Assembly: GCA_938035945.1 (NCBI GenBank)
Contig: CALHOU010000025.1
Location: 1-56,295, forward strand
DNA: 56,295 nucleotides
DNA from: an uncultured Granulosicoccaceae bacterium
GTDB lineage: Bacteria > Pseudomonadota > Gammaproteobacteria > Granulosicoccales > Granulosicoccaceae
Direction of reading: 5' to 3'
The position numbers and the translations under genes are program-made. Numbering within the stretch: position 1 is the first letter of the stretch; each line of letters opens with the position of its first letter. Of the stretch, positions 1 to 9,489 are shown piece after piece. The notes below the pieces were generated by a model. It was not told the origin of the DNA and did not search any database. It saw only the letters and a list, made by a program, of their open reading frames with translations.

Positions 1-3
1 CGC

Positions 4-822
4 TTAGAATTGCTTTTCGAATATAGCGCGTAAGCGATAGTCAGGTTCTAGCGTATCGCCCGACGATGGTGACTCAACAGGTAGTTGCACTTGAGCGGAG
101 AATGTAAAACCAGGGTTTTGCCAGAACAAGCTTGGATTCAAATACCAGTCACCACGCTCTTCTTTATTTACTGACAAAGCATGAAGATCTAAGTTACCTT
201 GCACCGACAACATCCACAGCGGTGAACCACTGGAAGTGCCAGTCCAGCCAAGGCGGCGGCCGGTTGTGAAGTCGACGCTGAGTACATCGCCCTGTTCAAC
301 GCCTGCTTCTTCATTAACAAATTGCTCGACATTCAAATCGACACCGCCGTACCACAGTCTGCCAAGGCGACCGTAAGAAAGCCCTAGTAGACCTGAACTG
401 ACATAGGCCGTGCCATCAATGTTCTCGTCTTCGTGCTCAACTTTCAAACCCGCTGAGTATGCGAAGCCGTTGTGCAAATCGGGCAAACTTTCAACCAGGC
501 GATTTTTACCAAGCCGACCGCTTTCAACCGCCATAGCGGGTTGCGCATGGCGAAACATGTTCAAACCGAAACCATTCTCCAAACTGAATTTGGGTTTGGC
601 TGGTTTTAAACTTAACGAAAGTTCGGTTTGGTGTTCGGCGTAGTGACGGGGCGTGATTGGCGCATCGTTGACTCTGGTGTAACGAATAGTACTGTGATCA
701 GAACTATCGAATGTGAACGGACTTGCAGATATATCATTGCTGGCTAGTTCAAACGACTGCGCATGCGCAACCTGCACCATAAATGGCGCAAGGATACTGG
801 CAATTGCAATAATACGTGCCAT
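4..822 (-). CDS. Putative outer-membrane beta-barrel protein
   Basis: I do not recognise the family. The protein of about 272 residues begins with a Sec signal peptide (hydrophobic IIAIASILAPFMVQ, likely cut after AHA). It then shows alternating short strands rich in Gly, Tyr, Trp and Leu, and it ends in RAIFEKQF. A C-terminal aromatic residue is the usual mark of an outer-membrane barrel, so I infer an outer-membrane location. The start is ambiguous. The ATG at 822 has no close Shine-Dalgarno, whereas a TTG nine bases upstream (831) is preceded by GGAG at good spacing. The added residues, MSI, lie before the signal peptide and change nothing functionally. It is monocistronic and points away from darP. 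Confidence 0.6.
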   Translation of the reverse strand: MARIIAIASILAPFMVQVAHAQSFELASNDISASPFTFDSSDHSTIRYTRVNDAPITPRHYAEHQTELSLSLKPAKPKFSLENGFGLNMFRHAQPAMAVESGRLGKNRLVESLPDLHNGFAYSAGLKVEHEDENIDGTAYVSSGLLGLSYGRLGRLWYGGVDLNVEQFVNEEAGVEQGDVLSVDFTTGRRLGWTGTSSGSPLWMLSVQGNLDLHALSVNKEERGDWYLNPSLFWQNPGFTFSAQVQLPVESPSSGDTLEPDYRLRAIFEKQF

Positions 823-960
823 GATAGACAAGTCGTTCTCCGTTTCGAACGATTATTAGATACTGAATGTCGTAAAAATACAACACCTAGATGTTCTATT
901 TTAACAGTGTCTTACGTCACACACCGCAACAAGTCTCTTGACGAAACAGGCCCTAATTAG

Positions 961-1512
961 ATGATAGACGATGAATCGGACTTCGATGATGACAATTTCG
1001 ATCTCGAGCCCAGTAAATCACAATTAAAGCGCGATGCACACGCCGTGCGCGACCTCGGATCGGAGCTCGCCTCTCTTGGAGCGGCAGAACGGGCCAGAGT
1101 TCCGTTGCCAGAAGATGTGGTCGATGCGATCGAAGAACTTAACCGAACCACTAAAAACGGTGCTCGAAAGCGCCAGCTAGGCTGGTTGGCCAAGCGTCTG
1201 CGCAAGATTGATATCGAGCCGGTTGAAGCCGCACTTGAAGGCATTCGCCAAGCTGCCCGAGCCAACACGCAAACATTACATTTGGTTGAGCAATGGCGCG
1301 ATCGACTGCTTGGTGATGAAGACCAACCCAATCCAAAGCTTGCGCTCACCGAATTTTTGGACAGATACCCGCACGCCGATCGTCAATCCTTACGCCAGCT
1401 TCAACGCAGTGCGGTCAAAGAGAAAACGGAAGCCAAACCACCAAAGTCGGCCCGACTTTTATTCAAAGCGGTACGCGATGCGGTGAACTTCGAGGCTGAA
1501 TCACCTCGATGA
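961..1512 (+). CDS. darP: Ribosome-associated protein DarP (YjgA, DUF615)
   Basis: DarP binds the 50S ribosomal subunit and helps its late assembly (family knowledge). The 183-residue length and the core with SKSQLKRDAHAVRDLGSEL, PLPEDVVDAIEE and RKRQLGWLAKRLRKID match the family well. The N-terminus is an acidic stretch rich in Asp, as is common here. An in-frame TAG lies directly before the ATG, so no longer start exists, and no clear Shine-Dalgarno is visible. The stop overlaps the next gene by ATGA, so the two are co-transcribed and probably translationally coupled. In pseudomonads darP sits next to tldD; here tldD is absent from this position. Confidence 0.93.
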   Translation: MIDDESDFDDDNFDLEPSKSQLKRDAHAVRDLGSELASLGAAERARVPLPEDVVDAIEELNRTTKNGARKRQLGWLAKRLRKIDIEPVEAALEGIRQAARANTQTLHLVEQWRDRLLGDEDQPNPKLALTEFLDRYPHADRQSLRQLQRSAVKEKTEAKPPKSARLLFKAVRDAVNFEAESPR

Positions 1513-2486
1513 CACTAACTCAATGGCTAGGTTTGATCGCGGGTTTAAGCATGCTGTCTGCCTGCCAAACACCGAAACCTGCTTTTGAACCGCTTCAACC
1601 ACCAAGTTTTAATCCATTCAGCGTCGACACCGCGCAAGTCACGGGCAATCTTCAACACCCGGAGCTTAGCGAGGTGAGCGGCCTGGCCGCGTCAACTCGC
1701 CGAGCCAATCTATTGTGGGCTATCAACGACAGCGGCAACGGCGCAAACCTGTATGCGCTTAGCCCGAGCGGCCAGTCGCTGGGTAAATTTGCCATAGCCG
1801 CCAAAAACCGAGACTGGGAAGACATGGCGTCAGCTTCGATTAATGGGGAATCTTATTTATTGATTGGTGATATCGGCGATAACCTCCGAGCTAAAGACGA
1901 ACATGCAATACATGTGTTGGCAGAGCCGGTATTGGATAGCCAGACCACAAACGCTTTAATACCATTGCATACCATTCGGTTCCGCTATCCACAAGCATCG
2001 CATAACTCAGAATCGATGGCGTATGCCAACGGTTGGGTTTATGTGCTGACCAAAGAGTCAATTGAGAATAACAAAAGGCAGGCCAGTGAGGTTTACCGCT
2101 TTCCACTTGAATTAAGCAACCCTAACAAATTGCTAGTGGCTGAGAAAATCGCAAGCTTGGCAATACCCAAAAACACCATGGAGGCGAGTGTTATAGCATC
2201 TCTGAGCGGTGTTGATATTTTCCAGCCAACCGCTTTTGATATTGACGCAAAGAATTGCTTTGCCTATGTGCTAACTTATCGCTCGATTTATCGCTACCAA
2301 CGACAACCAGAACAAACTTGGGCGCAAGTATTGGCGCAACCGCGACAACGCGTGCACACACACTCGCTCTCGCAAGCCGAAGCCCTGGCCGTCAGCGACA
2401 ATGGCGTCGTTTGGTTTACTTCAGAGAAAAAACCCGCGCCTTTATGGGCTTTACCGGGTGTGCCAGCTAACGCTCGTTGCAATTAA
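1509..2486 (+). CDS. Lipoprotein with beta-propeller-like repeats
   Basis: The 325-residue protein has a lipoprotein signal with lipobox LSAC, so it is probably anchored in the membrane facing the periplasm. Downstream are short motifs INDSGNG, RDWEDMA and LLIGDIGDN followed by a strand-rich body. I recall this combination from uncharacterised propeller-like secreted proteins, but no enzymatic function is established. It overlaps darP by four bases (ATGA). Its stop lies six bases from the end of convergent yhdP. Function unknown. Confidence 0.75.
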   Translation: MTLTQWLGLIAGLSMLSACQTPKPAFEPLQPPSFNPFSVDTAQVTGNLQHPELSEVSGLAASTRRANLLWAINDSGNGANLYALSPSGQSLGKFAIAAKNRDWEDMASASINGESYLLIGDIGDNLRAKDEHAIHVLAEPVLDSQTTNALIPLHTIRFRYPQASHNSESMAYANGWVYVLTKESIENNKRQASEVYRFPLELSNPNKLLVAEKIASLAIPKNTMEASVIASLSGVDIFQPTAFDIDAKNCFAYVLTYRSIYRYQRQPEQTWAQVLAQPRQRVHTHSLSQAEALAVSDNGVVWFTSEKKPAPLWALPGVPANARCN

Positions 2487-2492
2487 CTGAAT

Positions 2493-5400
2493 CTATTGCG
2501 GTTCGGGTTGCTCGAAAGGTACAAGCGTAAGTGTTGGGTCTTCCCAACTGCCAGTGAGTGTGTACTCGCGCAAACCGATGCGGTCAAAATCGATACCAAC
2601 AGCTTTGAGTAAACCACCGGCGAATAAGGCACCGACACCGGCTGTTGCCCCACCGGAGATAATCCCGATAATAGGTAAGGCTGCACTGACTCGCGGCAAC
2701 ACCGTGAGTCGTTGATTGTATTGTTCAGTGACCAAGTTGGATTCACCGGCAATATCAATGACGCCAACCGATCCATTAAGTTGAACCAGCGGCGCGTGCG
2801 CGATGCCATTGGCCAATTGCACTTCTCCACGAATGGTTTCGTAGTCGAGCCCATCTAGTACCAGATCTTTAAAATCCAGACTAAGCCTGCGCGGAATGCT
2901 TTGTATCGCAAACAGACCCACAAGCCTTGCGGCACCAGGCTCCACTTTTAATATGCGTCCCTTTTGCATATCGATGTTGAGCTTGCCAACCAAGGACTCC
3001 AGCGAGGGCTTATATGCCGGGCCTGGCCAAACCAGGGAGCCTGCCAACACACCTTCACCTTCATGCAGCGTGCCGCCAAAACCCACATTCGCTAATAGGC
3101 TGCCAAAGTCATTGCCCTGCAAGGTTAGATTCAATTTACTCACGTGTTGGTCTGCCAAGCTGGGGTTTACGTTTTGTGGATCGCGTAATCGCCAGTAGCC
3201 ATCGCCAATAAGCTGCGCCGATTGGTAGGCAAACCCGAATGTTGTAATGTCTAAGCCGCTAACCGAAGGCTTGGTACGAATGGTTAAGTCTTTTAAATCC
3301 AGTAAGTCCCAGCGCACTCGTGCCACGCGTGCTTCAATTGGCGGCAAGGTACGCGGATCCAACTCACCACCGTTGTCGGCCCTTTCAGGTGCGCTGTCCA
3401 GTGCATCAATAATGCGTTTGTCCACGCTGCTGATACGCACGATAGCCGGCATGTCTTGCGTCCAGTGCACACGCGGGTAACGCACGCTCCCGCTTAGCCA
3501 TTGGTTATCGATTACACCGTTGACATAATCAGAATCAGTATTAAATCGCAGCGAACCGCCACCAATGAATTGCTGACCGGCGATAAATTTGCCGACATTC
3601 AAATCTGCAGAGATTGGCAGTATGGGTTCGGGTGTATCAGATGGTGGTAAATCATCAATAAACTGTGCAACGCTTTCTACCCAACCATCTAAGGCCAGAT
3701 TGTCTATGTTGCCAGCCAGACGAATACCTTCCTCCACATTCGGGTTTGGCGCCCCACCACCGAAACGTGCTGAGAAAGATTGCATGCCATCATCATCAAC
3801 ACGCACCATGCTTCGCATGATGTTGCCGTAGTCGATCAACCATTCAGCGTAAGCGTTGTTTGGGTTGATCTTGCCCGACAATGCCATCTGCGTTGAAGCG
3901 CCAACGCTTTTTCCAAGTGGTTTGGGCAAGAGCATACGCGTACCGACTAAACCGCTAACGGCGGCAACTTGAATTTTTGCGTTCGACTTTGCCGGAATGC
4001 GCACACTGACATTCCAATGCGATTCACCATCAACAAATTGCGTTAACGGAATGTTGTAGGTCTTTAAAATATTGGCCGCACGCATGGGCCCCGCCATAGA
4101 TATTTCCGTGACCCTCGATGTACCTCTACCTTCAGTTTTAGCATCTATTCGAACAGGCCGGCCATACATCAGCGCGTTTAAATTATTAACGCGCAAACCA
4201 TTCTGATTAAAACCGACCGCACCATCAACATCGCTCAGTTCAAGCTTTGAGCGGCTAAACGCGATGTCGTTGTTTCTTAAAAATACCGAACCATTCACTT
4301 TCAAGCCAGCAATAGCTCGAGGCTTGTTTAAACTGGCCTGGGCCGATGCAATGGTGGTGAGTTTAGCTTTGCGCCGTAACGGCATACTGATGTTTAAATC
4401 CATCTGCGCACGCCCCGTGGATGACACATCAGACAGTGCCGGCGCCAGTGTTTTTTTCAAAGGCCCGGTGTTGGCAAAGTTAATCAGCGACGGCAAAGAG
4501 CCAGAACTGGTACTACTCAGTTCCATAACCGGATTTCGTATATCGGCAATTTTTGCCACCACGCTACTAAAACGCATCGAGTCTAATTGACCATCGGTAG
4601 CTGTGCCGAACATGGATACACCTTCCATGTCGAATCGACCTTGCAGCTTTGTAGCCTGAGGCCACGGCGTCAAATAGTTCAAGGTGGCATCTTCGATATC
4701 AAACCCTATTTTAAAAACGCCCTCATTATCCACAAACGGATAATCTGCCACGTTCCCAAACATCAGTAGCTCGCCGTTAGTGGCTTGACCGGCAACCAGC
4801 GCTTGATTAAGCCATTGGGTGGTTTTCGGTTTTAGCCATCTCACCGGTAGATAGCGTTTTGCTTCACTTAAATCATCGAGGTTAAATTTGCCTTGCGTGT
4901 AGAGATGCGGTGAGGCTCCGGGCTCGAGCTTGACTTCAATACGCGTACTCGAATCAAAACCGCGATCGTTAATGTTAACCTCACCTTTGAGCGATGTACG
5001 TAGGGGGTCACGTACATCAACGTCAAGATCGGCATAGAGCTTTTCCAGCTTCAGCGGCTTGGCATAGGCTGAAGGCACGTCCAAAGTCATGTCGATGCCT
5101 TGCATAGCCACGGTACCTACGTTGTGCTGCATGTCGATGGTACCGGCGATACGGCTTGCGCCAGGAAAGCCACCCGCCGATTCAAGTTCAAGATCTTTAA
5201 AGATACTGAACAAAGAGAAGTCGGGCTTACCATTAACCAAGCCAAACGATGCATCCCAGTTATATAAATCACCTTTAGGCTTTGCTTGCGCCAACCAACG
5301 TGCACGCGGCAAGTCAGCATCTTTATGGAACAAGGACAACACTAATCTGGTGGCAACATCCAGCTTTAGAGAATCCCCACTGGCATCAAGCTGCCATGCT

Positions 5401-6536
5401 GTGTTTGCGTCGGGTTTGTATTGATAAACCACATCGTTAACCGACGTAAGATCACTACCATTTTGGAATTCAAGAATATCGGTGGACAGTTGCCAACCCA
5501 AGGATGCGTTTTTATAAACCACATCCGCAGTCATTCTATCGAGCACTTTCTCGTTCGTGTCTAAGTCCACAAGATCGGTAGCTTGCAACTGACCGCGCGC
5601 GGTCTGCAGTTTTCCGCTCCACACATTGCCCCAAAGCTCAAGCTGCGTTGTTGCATCTAGCCGTGCTATACCGGTAGTGCTTGCGCGCAAGCCTTTAAAC
5701 CGTCGGGCTTGCAAAGCGCGCCATCCATCAACTTTTAAATCCGTTGCCTTGATATGAACAGACGCCGAAGCATTACGTATGTCGTCGCTAGTACCGATCA
5801 GGTCGAGACCCATTTCTAATTGTCCACCTAACTTCTCAGGCAACTGCATATCCACTCTTAACTGGTGTAGATCGTTTTCATTCACGGCAACAATATTTAG
5901 GTTGGTGATGACCAGCTCTTCGTTATCAACAGAATCAATTAATGTGATGGTGGCATCCTGCAAGCCGACTCGATTGGTATCCATCAACCAGGCAAGTACG
6001 TCAACACGATTATTTGAAGTACCGTTTTGTTGTGTAGATTGTTTTAAGCCGTGCAACTCAAACTGCCCACCCTCACCGGCTTCCAGTGCCAACTTTGCCC
6101 CCACAAGTGTTAGCTCGTCGATAATAGGCGTGCCTTCAGAAATGGATTTGAGCACGTTCATATCGATAAGCACTTCATCGAGCGTAACTTGACGATCAGC
6201 AGATTCAATTAACGAAACACCCGTGGCACTGAGCTTTGGGCCAAATTGCTGCCAACGAAACGACAAGTCGTCGATGACAACCGGGCTACGCATGCGCTCA
6301 CTCAGTCTGCTTTCTACTTGGCTTTTATAGTTACCAAGCCAGGGCAATCCTATGCGCGCTGCCAACAACAACACAGCAAGCAAGATCAAACAAACAGCGA
6401 TCAGTACGGCTAACCAATTGGCTGTGGTGCCAGCAGCGGCGGCAACTTTCTTGCGGCCACGTTGCGTACGTGTGGGCGGCGCCTCACTCGGATTAATAGC
6501 GGGATTAGGATTGTGCTTGTTAAGCGAGCTACTCAT
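2493..6536 (-). CDS. yhdP: YhdP family AsmA-like envelope protein
   Basis: YhdP is a very large inner-membrane-anchored AsmA-like protein that spans the periplasm and contributes to phospholipid transport to the outer membrane (known for E. coli YhdP). Here it has 1347 residues, close to the E. coli length of about 1266. A cytoplasmic basic stretch (RTQRGRKK) is followed by one membrane helix at about residues 40-65. A long strand-rich periplasmic body follows, and the C-terminal third has the AsmA-like region with VEPGAARLVGLFAIQSIPRR. The start ATG overlaps the rng stop (ATGA), as in the conserved maf-rng-yhdP order. The usual downstream tldD is missing; the next gene is convergent. Confidence 0.93.
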   Translation of the reverse strand: MSSSLNKHNPNPAINPSEAPPTRTQRGRKKVAAAAGTTANWLAVLIAVCLILLAVLLLAARIGLPWLGNYKSQVESRLSERMRSPVVIDDLSFRWQQFGPKLSATGVSLIESADRQVTLDEVLIDMNVLKSISEGTPIIDELTLVGAKLALEAGEGGQFELHGLKQSTQQNGTSNNRVDVLAWLMDTNRVGLQDATITLIDSVDNEELVITNLNIVAVNENDLHQLRVDMQLPEKLGGQLEMGLDLIGTSDDIRNASASVHIKATDLKVDGWRALQARRFKGLRASTTGIARLDATTQLELWGNVWSGKLQTARGQLQATDLVDLDTNEKVLDRMTADVVYKNASLGWQLSTDILEFQNGSDLTSVNDVVYQYKPDANTAWQLDASGDSLKLDVATRLVLSLFHKDADLPRARWLAQAKPKGDLYNWDASFGLVNGKPDFSLFSIFKDLELESAGGFPGASRIAGTIDMQHNVGTVAMQGIDMTLDVPSAYAKPLKLEKLYADLDVDVRDPLRTSLKGEVNINDRGFDSSTRIEVKLEPGASPHLYTQGKFNLDDLSEAKRYLPVRWLKPKTTQWLNQALVAGQATNGELLMFGNVADYPFVDNEGVFKIGFDIEDATLNYLTPWPQATKLQGRFDMEGVSMFGTATDGQLDSMRFSSVVAKIADIRNPVMELSSTSSGSLPSLINFANTGPLKKTLAPALSDVSSTGRAQMDLNISMPLRRKAKLTTIASAQASLNKPRAIAGLKVNGSVFLRNNDIAFSRSKLELSDVDGAVGFNQNGLRVNNLNALMYGRPVRIDAKTEGRGTSRVTEISMAGPMRAANILKTYNIPLTQFVDGESHWNVSVRIPAKSNAKIQVAAVSGLVGTRMLLPKPLGKSVGASTQMALSGKINPNNAYAEWLIDYGNIMRSMVRVDDDGMQSFSARFGGGAPNPNVEEGIRLAGNIDNLALDGWVESVAQFIDDLPPSDTPEPILPISADLNVGKFIAGQQFIGGGSLRFNTDSDYVNGVIDNQWLSGSVRYPRVHWTQDMPAIVRISSVDKRIIDALDSAPERADNGGELDPRTLPPIEARVARVRWDLLDLKDLTIRTKPSVSGLDITTFGFAYQSAQLIGDGYWRLRDPQNVNPSLADQHVSKLNLTLQGNDFGSLLANVGFGGTLHEGEGVLAGSLVWPGPAYKPSLESLVGKLNIDMQKGRILKVEPGAARLVGLFAIQSIPRRLSLDFKDLVLDGLDYETIRGEVQLANGIAHAPLVQLNGSVGVIDIAGESNLVTEQYNQRLTVLPRVSAALPIIGIISGGATAGVGALFAGGLLKAVGIDFDRIGLREYTLTGSWEDPTLTLVPFEQPEPQ

Positions 6537-7996
6537 TTGAGCACAACGTCGTACTGTTCGCGGGTGTACAACTGCTCACCTTGCAAACGAATCGGCACTT
6601 CAACAAAGTCTTCTAATAATGCAAGATCGTCTGAGCGCTCCTCAGTAAACCACTCAACGATGTCGGTCGATGCAAGCACAGTCACCGATTCAATATCAAA
6701 CTGGCGAACCTGGCGGATAATTTCACGCGTGATTTCAAAGACCACCGTTTCTAGTGTCTTAGTCATGCCACGACCACCACACACACCGCATTCTGCGCAC
6801 AACACTTGCTCTAAACTTTCCCGTGTGCGTTTACGCGTCATTTCGACCAGGCCCAAAGCAGACACATCGGAGACTTGCGTTTTAGCGTGATCTTTTTCCA
6901 AGGCTTTTTCGAGTGCACGTAGAACTTGACGACGATGATCTGCCACTTGCATATCGATAAAGTCAATGATGACAATGCCGCCTAAGTTTCTTAGCCTCAA
7001 TTGCCGCGCTATGGCTTGTGCCGATTCTAAGTTGGTTTTGAATATCGTCTCTTCAAGATTGTGCCGACCAACAAACGCGCCAGTGTTGACATCGATTGTG
7101 GTCATGGATTCGGTCTGATCAATAACCAAATGGCCGCCCGACTTTAACGGCACCTTCTTATTAAGTGCACGTTCTATTTCATCTTCAATACCGTGCAAAT
7201 CGAATATAGGCCGTTCGCCAGGATAATGTTCTATTCGATCGGTTAAGTGCGGTACATACTCATCACAAAACGCAATACTGTTTTTAAAAGTTTCTCGAGA
7301 ATCGATACGAATGCGTTCTATCGAATCACCACGGATATCACGGAGCGTTCGTAACACCAATGGTAAGTCGCGGAAGATAACGTGACCGTGCGGCGCATTG
7401 CTTAATTGCGTTTGTATGCCTTTCCACACCTTATTGAGGTAACGCATATCGGCTGCAATGGCTTCGCTATCCACACCCTCGGCGGCGGTTCTAACAATAT
7501 AGCCACAATTTTCATCGTCACGGGCCGACGCCACCATCTCACGAAGGCGCTCGCGCTCTTCTTCGATTTCTATTTTAGTGGAGACACCAATGCTGTTTTC
7601 ACCCGGCATCATCACAAGGTAGCGAGAGGGCGCCGTTAAATTTGACGTTACACGCGCACCTTTGGTACCGAGGGGGTCTTTAATAACTTGTACGGCAATC
7701 TTCTGACCTTCTCGAAGCACCTGAGCAATGGATTTTGCTTGCTTCTCTCCATCGGCACCCGTCTCTGTTGCTCCGGCAATATCTGACACATGGAGAAACG
7801 CTGCTTTTTCTAATCCGATATCAACAAAGGCTGCTTCCATGCCGGGCAGCACCCGTTTAACCGTGCCTTTGAAGACGGTGCCCACCAGACCAATCTTCTG
7901 AGCACGCTCAATCCAGACCTCCGTGAGCATGCCGTTTTCGACAGTGGCTACACGCGTCTCTTGCGGCGTCACATTGATCAGTAGTTCTTCGCTCAT
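6533..7996 (-). CDS. rng: Ribonuclease G
   Basis: RNase G is an endoribonuclease that matures the 16S rRNA 5' end and decays some mRNAs. The 487-residue length is normal. An S1-type RNA-binding region (about 36-125) is followed by the catalytic core, with magnesium-binding Asp302 in TTIDVNTGAF and Asp345 in IVIIDFIDM. The zinc-link cysteines lie in CAECGVCGGRG (about 400-410). The start ATG at 7996 abuts the maf stop with no spacer, and the stop overlaps yhdP, so translation of the three is likely coupled. Confidence 0.97.
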   Translation of the reverse strand: MSEELLINVTPQETRVATVENGMLTEVWIERAQKIGLVGTVFKGTVKRVLPGMEAAFVDIGLEKAAFLHVSDIAGATETGADGEKQAKSIAQVLREGQKIAVQVIKDPLGTKGARVTSNLTAPSRYLVMMPGENSIGVSTKIEIEEERERLREMVASARDDENCGYIVRTAAEGVDSEAIAADMRYLNKVWKGIQTQLSNAPHGHVIFRDLPLVLRTLRDIRGDSIERIRIDSRETFKNSIAFCDEYVPHLTDRIEHYPGERPIFDLHGIEDEIERALNKKVPLKSGGHLVIDQTESMTTIDVNTGAFVGRHNLEETIFKTNLESAQAIARQLRLRNLGGIVIIDFIDMQVADHRRQVLRALEKALEKDHAKTQVSDVSALGLVEMTRKRTRESLEQVLCAECGVCGGRGMTKTLETVVFEITREIIRQVRQFDIESVTVLASTDIVEWFTEERSDDLALLEDFVEVPIRLQGEQLYTREQYDVVLK

Positions 7997-8572
7997 TCAG
8001 ATTCTTCCAGCCAAGCAATCCAGCCCAATATTTGACAGCAACTGCGCGCTCTCATACAAGGGCAATCCCATGACATTACTGTAGCTGCCATTCAAATGCT
8101 GGACAAACATAGCGCCTATTCCCTGAATGGCATAGCTGCCCGCTTTGCCTTCAGGCTCGCCAGTATTCCAGTAGCGAATGGCGGTGGCCTCATCAATGTG
8201 GGCAAACGTCACTGTAGATTCGACCGTGCAGCTTTGGCTCTGTTCGCCTGCATTGACGCACACTGAGGTAATGACAGTGTGTTCAAGACCTGACAAAGAC
8301 AGCAGCATATCGACCGCGTGCGCCTTGTTCTGTGGCTTACCATACACCTGCCCACCATGAACAATCACGGTATCGGCGGCTAAAACAGGATGAGCCGACT
8401 CGATCGCCGCACATTTTGCTACGGCCAGCCGCTCGACCAACTCTCGCCCCGATTCATCAGCAAACGGTGTCTCATCAATATCTGCAGGCTGCACCTTGGC
8501 GCGAATACCGATTTGCGCCAGCAATTCCAATCGGCGTGGCGATGCTGAGGCCAGAATTAACGCGTTATCCAT
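7997..8572 (-). CDS. Maf-like nucleotide pyrophosphatase (dTTP/UTP, YhdE type)
   Basis: Maf proteins hydrolyse nucleoside triphosphates to monophosphates and act in house-cleaning or division arrest. From the ATG at 8572 the protein has 191 residues and begins MDNALILASASPRRLELL, the signature SxSPRR near the N-terminus. The catalytic Asp region is LAADTVIVHGGQVYGKP. A longer reading up to 8662 would overlap the rlmH 3' end and add unrelated residues, so I reject it. Synteny with rng suggests the YhdE (dTTP/UTP) subgroup; this specificity is inferred. Confidence 0.93.
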   Translation of the reverse strand: MDNALILASASPRRLELLAQIGIRAKVQPADIDETPFADESGRELVERLAVAKCAAIESAHPVLAADTVIVHGGQVYGKPQNKAHAVDMLLSLSGLEHTVITSVCVNAGEQSQSCTVESTVTFAHIDEATAIRYWNTGEPEGKAGSYAIQGIGAMFVQHLNGSYSNVMGLPLYESAQLLSNIGLDCLAGRI

Positions 8573-8603
8573 GTCACGAGAGGTCCGTTGTTCCGTTGGT
8601 CGT

Positions 8604-9065
8604 TCAGGCGCGATGATACGGATGGTTAATAGTGAGCGTATACGCGCGATAAATCTGTTCAACCACTAACACCCTTACCAACGGGTGAGGAAACGTCAGC
8701 GGCGATAAGCTCCATTGTTGATCGGAGCGTTGGTACGTGTGCTCATCCAACCCATCTGGTCCACCAATCAAAAGGCTAACAGGCTTACCCAGCTCTTGCC
8801 ATCGCGTGAGTTGTGAGGCTACGTCGGACGTGCTCCACGATTTACCGCGATTATCCAAAGCAATGAGGTGAGCGCGCTCTGGCACACAATTAAGTAGCGC
8901 CTCACCTTCTTTGATTTTATTTTGCGCAGCACTGCCAAGATTGGCTTGCGGGACTTCGTGCACTTTGAATTGCCACTGCGCGGGCAGTCTTTTTTGATAC
9001 TCGCTTGCACCGCTTTGCACCCAGTCCGGCATCTTGCGGCCAACAGCACATAAGGATAGTTGCAT
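8604..9065 (-). CDS. rlmH: 23S rRNA pseudouridine-1915 N3-methyltransferase RlmH
   Basis: RlmH is a SPOUT methyltransferase that modifies pseudouridine 1915 in helix 69 of 23S rRNA, using S-adenosylmethionine. The 153-residue length is standard. The knot region is LIGGPDGLDEHTYQRSDQ, followed by WSLSPLTFPHPLVRVLVVEQ and a C-terminal YHR, all hallmarks of the family. It lies between rsfS and maf, as in many Gammaproteobacteria; the 31-base gap to maf supports the shorter maf start. Confidence 0.97.
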   Translation of the reverse strand: MQLSLCAVGRKMPDWVQSGASEYQKRLPAQWQFKVHEVPQANLGSAAQNKIKEGEALLNCVPERAHLIALDNRGKSWSTSDVASQLTRWQELGKPVSLLIGGPDGLDEHTYQRSDQQWSLSPLTFPHPLVRVLVVEQIYRAYTLTINHPYHRA

Positions 9066-9102
9066 AGCGAAAGATGAATTGTAACGCTACGTAAGCGTTG
9101 TC

Positions 9103-9468
9103 TTAAACAACGCCCAATACGTTAGGTTTCTTCTCATCACTATCAGGCCCTACAGACCACAATTTTTCCAAGGCATAGAAATCGCGCTTTTCTTGTGTCA
9201 TGACATGCACGATAACATCGCCAAGATCGACAAGAATCCAATCGCTGCTGTCTCCACCTTCAAAACCCAAAGGCGCATGGTCAGCCTGCTTCGCACTTTG
9301 ACGCACTGATTCAGCCATTGATCGCACGTGTCGTTTTGAAGTGCCTGTGGCTACCATCATTGCATCGGCAATACTGGACTTTTGAGCGATATCAATAACG
9401 GTGATATCCAGGCCTTTAAGCGCATCAAGCGCCTCAGTGGCGAGATCGATTAGTTGCTCACTATTCAT
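9103..9468 (-). CDS. rsfS: Ribosome silencing factor RsfS
   Basis: RsfS binds uL14 on the large subunit and blocks subunit joining in starvation. The 121-residue protein shows the conserved SSIADAMMVATGTSKRHVRS and GFEGGDSSDWILVDLGDVIVHVM (in two adjoining parts) and ends in the variable tail DSDEKKPNVLGVV. It is 21 bases downstream of nadD and 37 bases upstream of rlmH, in the usual nadD-rsfS-rlmH order. Confidence 0.96.
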   Translation of the reverse strand: MNSEQLIDLATEALDALKGLDITVIDIAQKSSIADAMMVATGTSKRHVRSMAESVRQSAKQADHAPLGFEGGDSSDWILVDLGDVIVHVMTQEKRDFYALEKLWSVGPDSDEKKPNVLGVV

Positions 9469-9489
9469 ACTTGTATTTTCATTCCTAAA

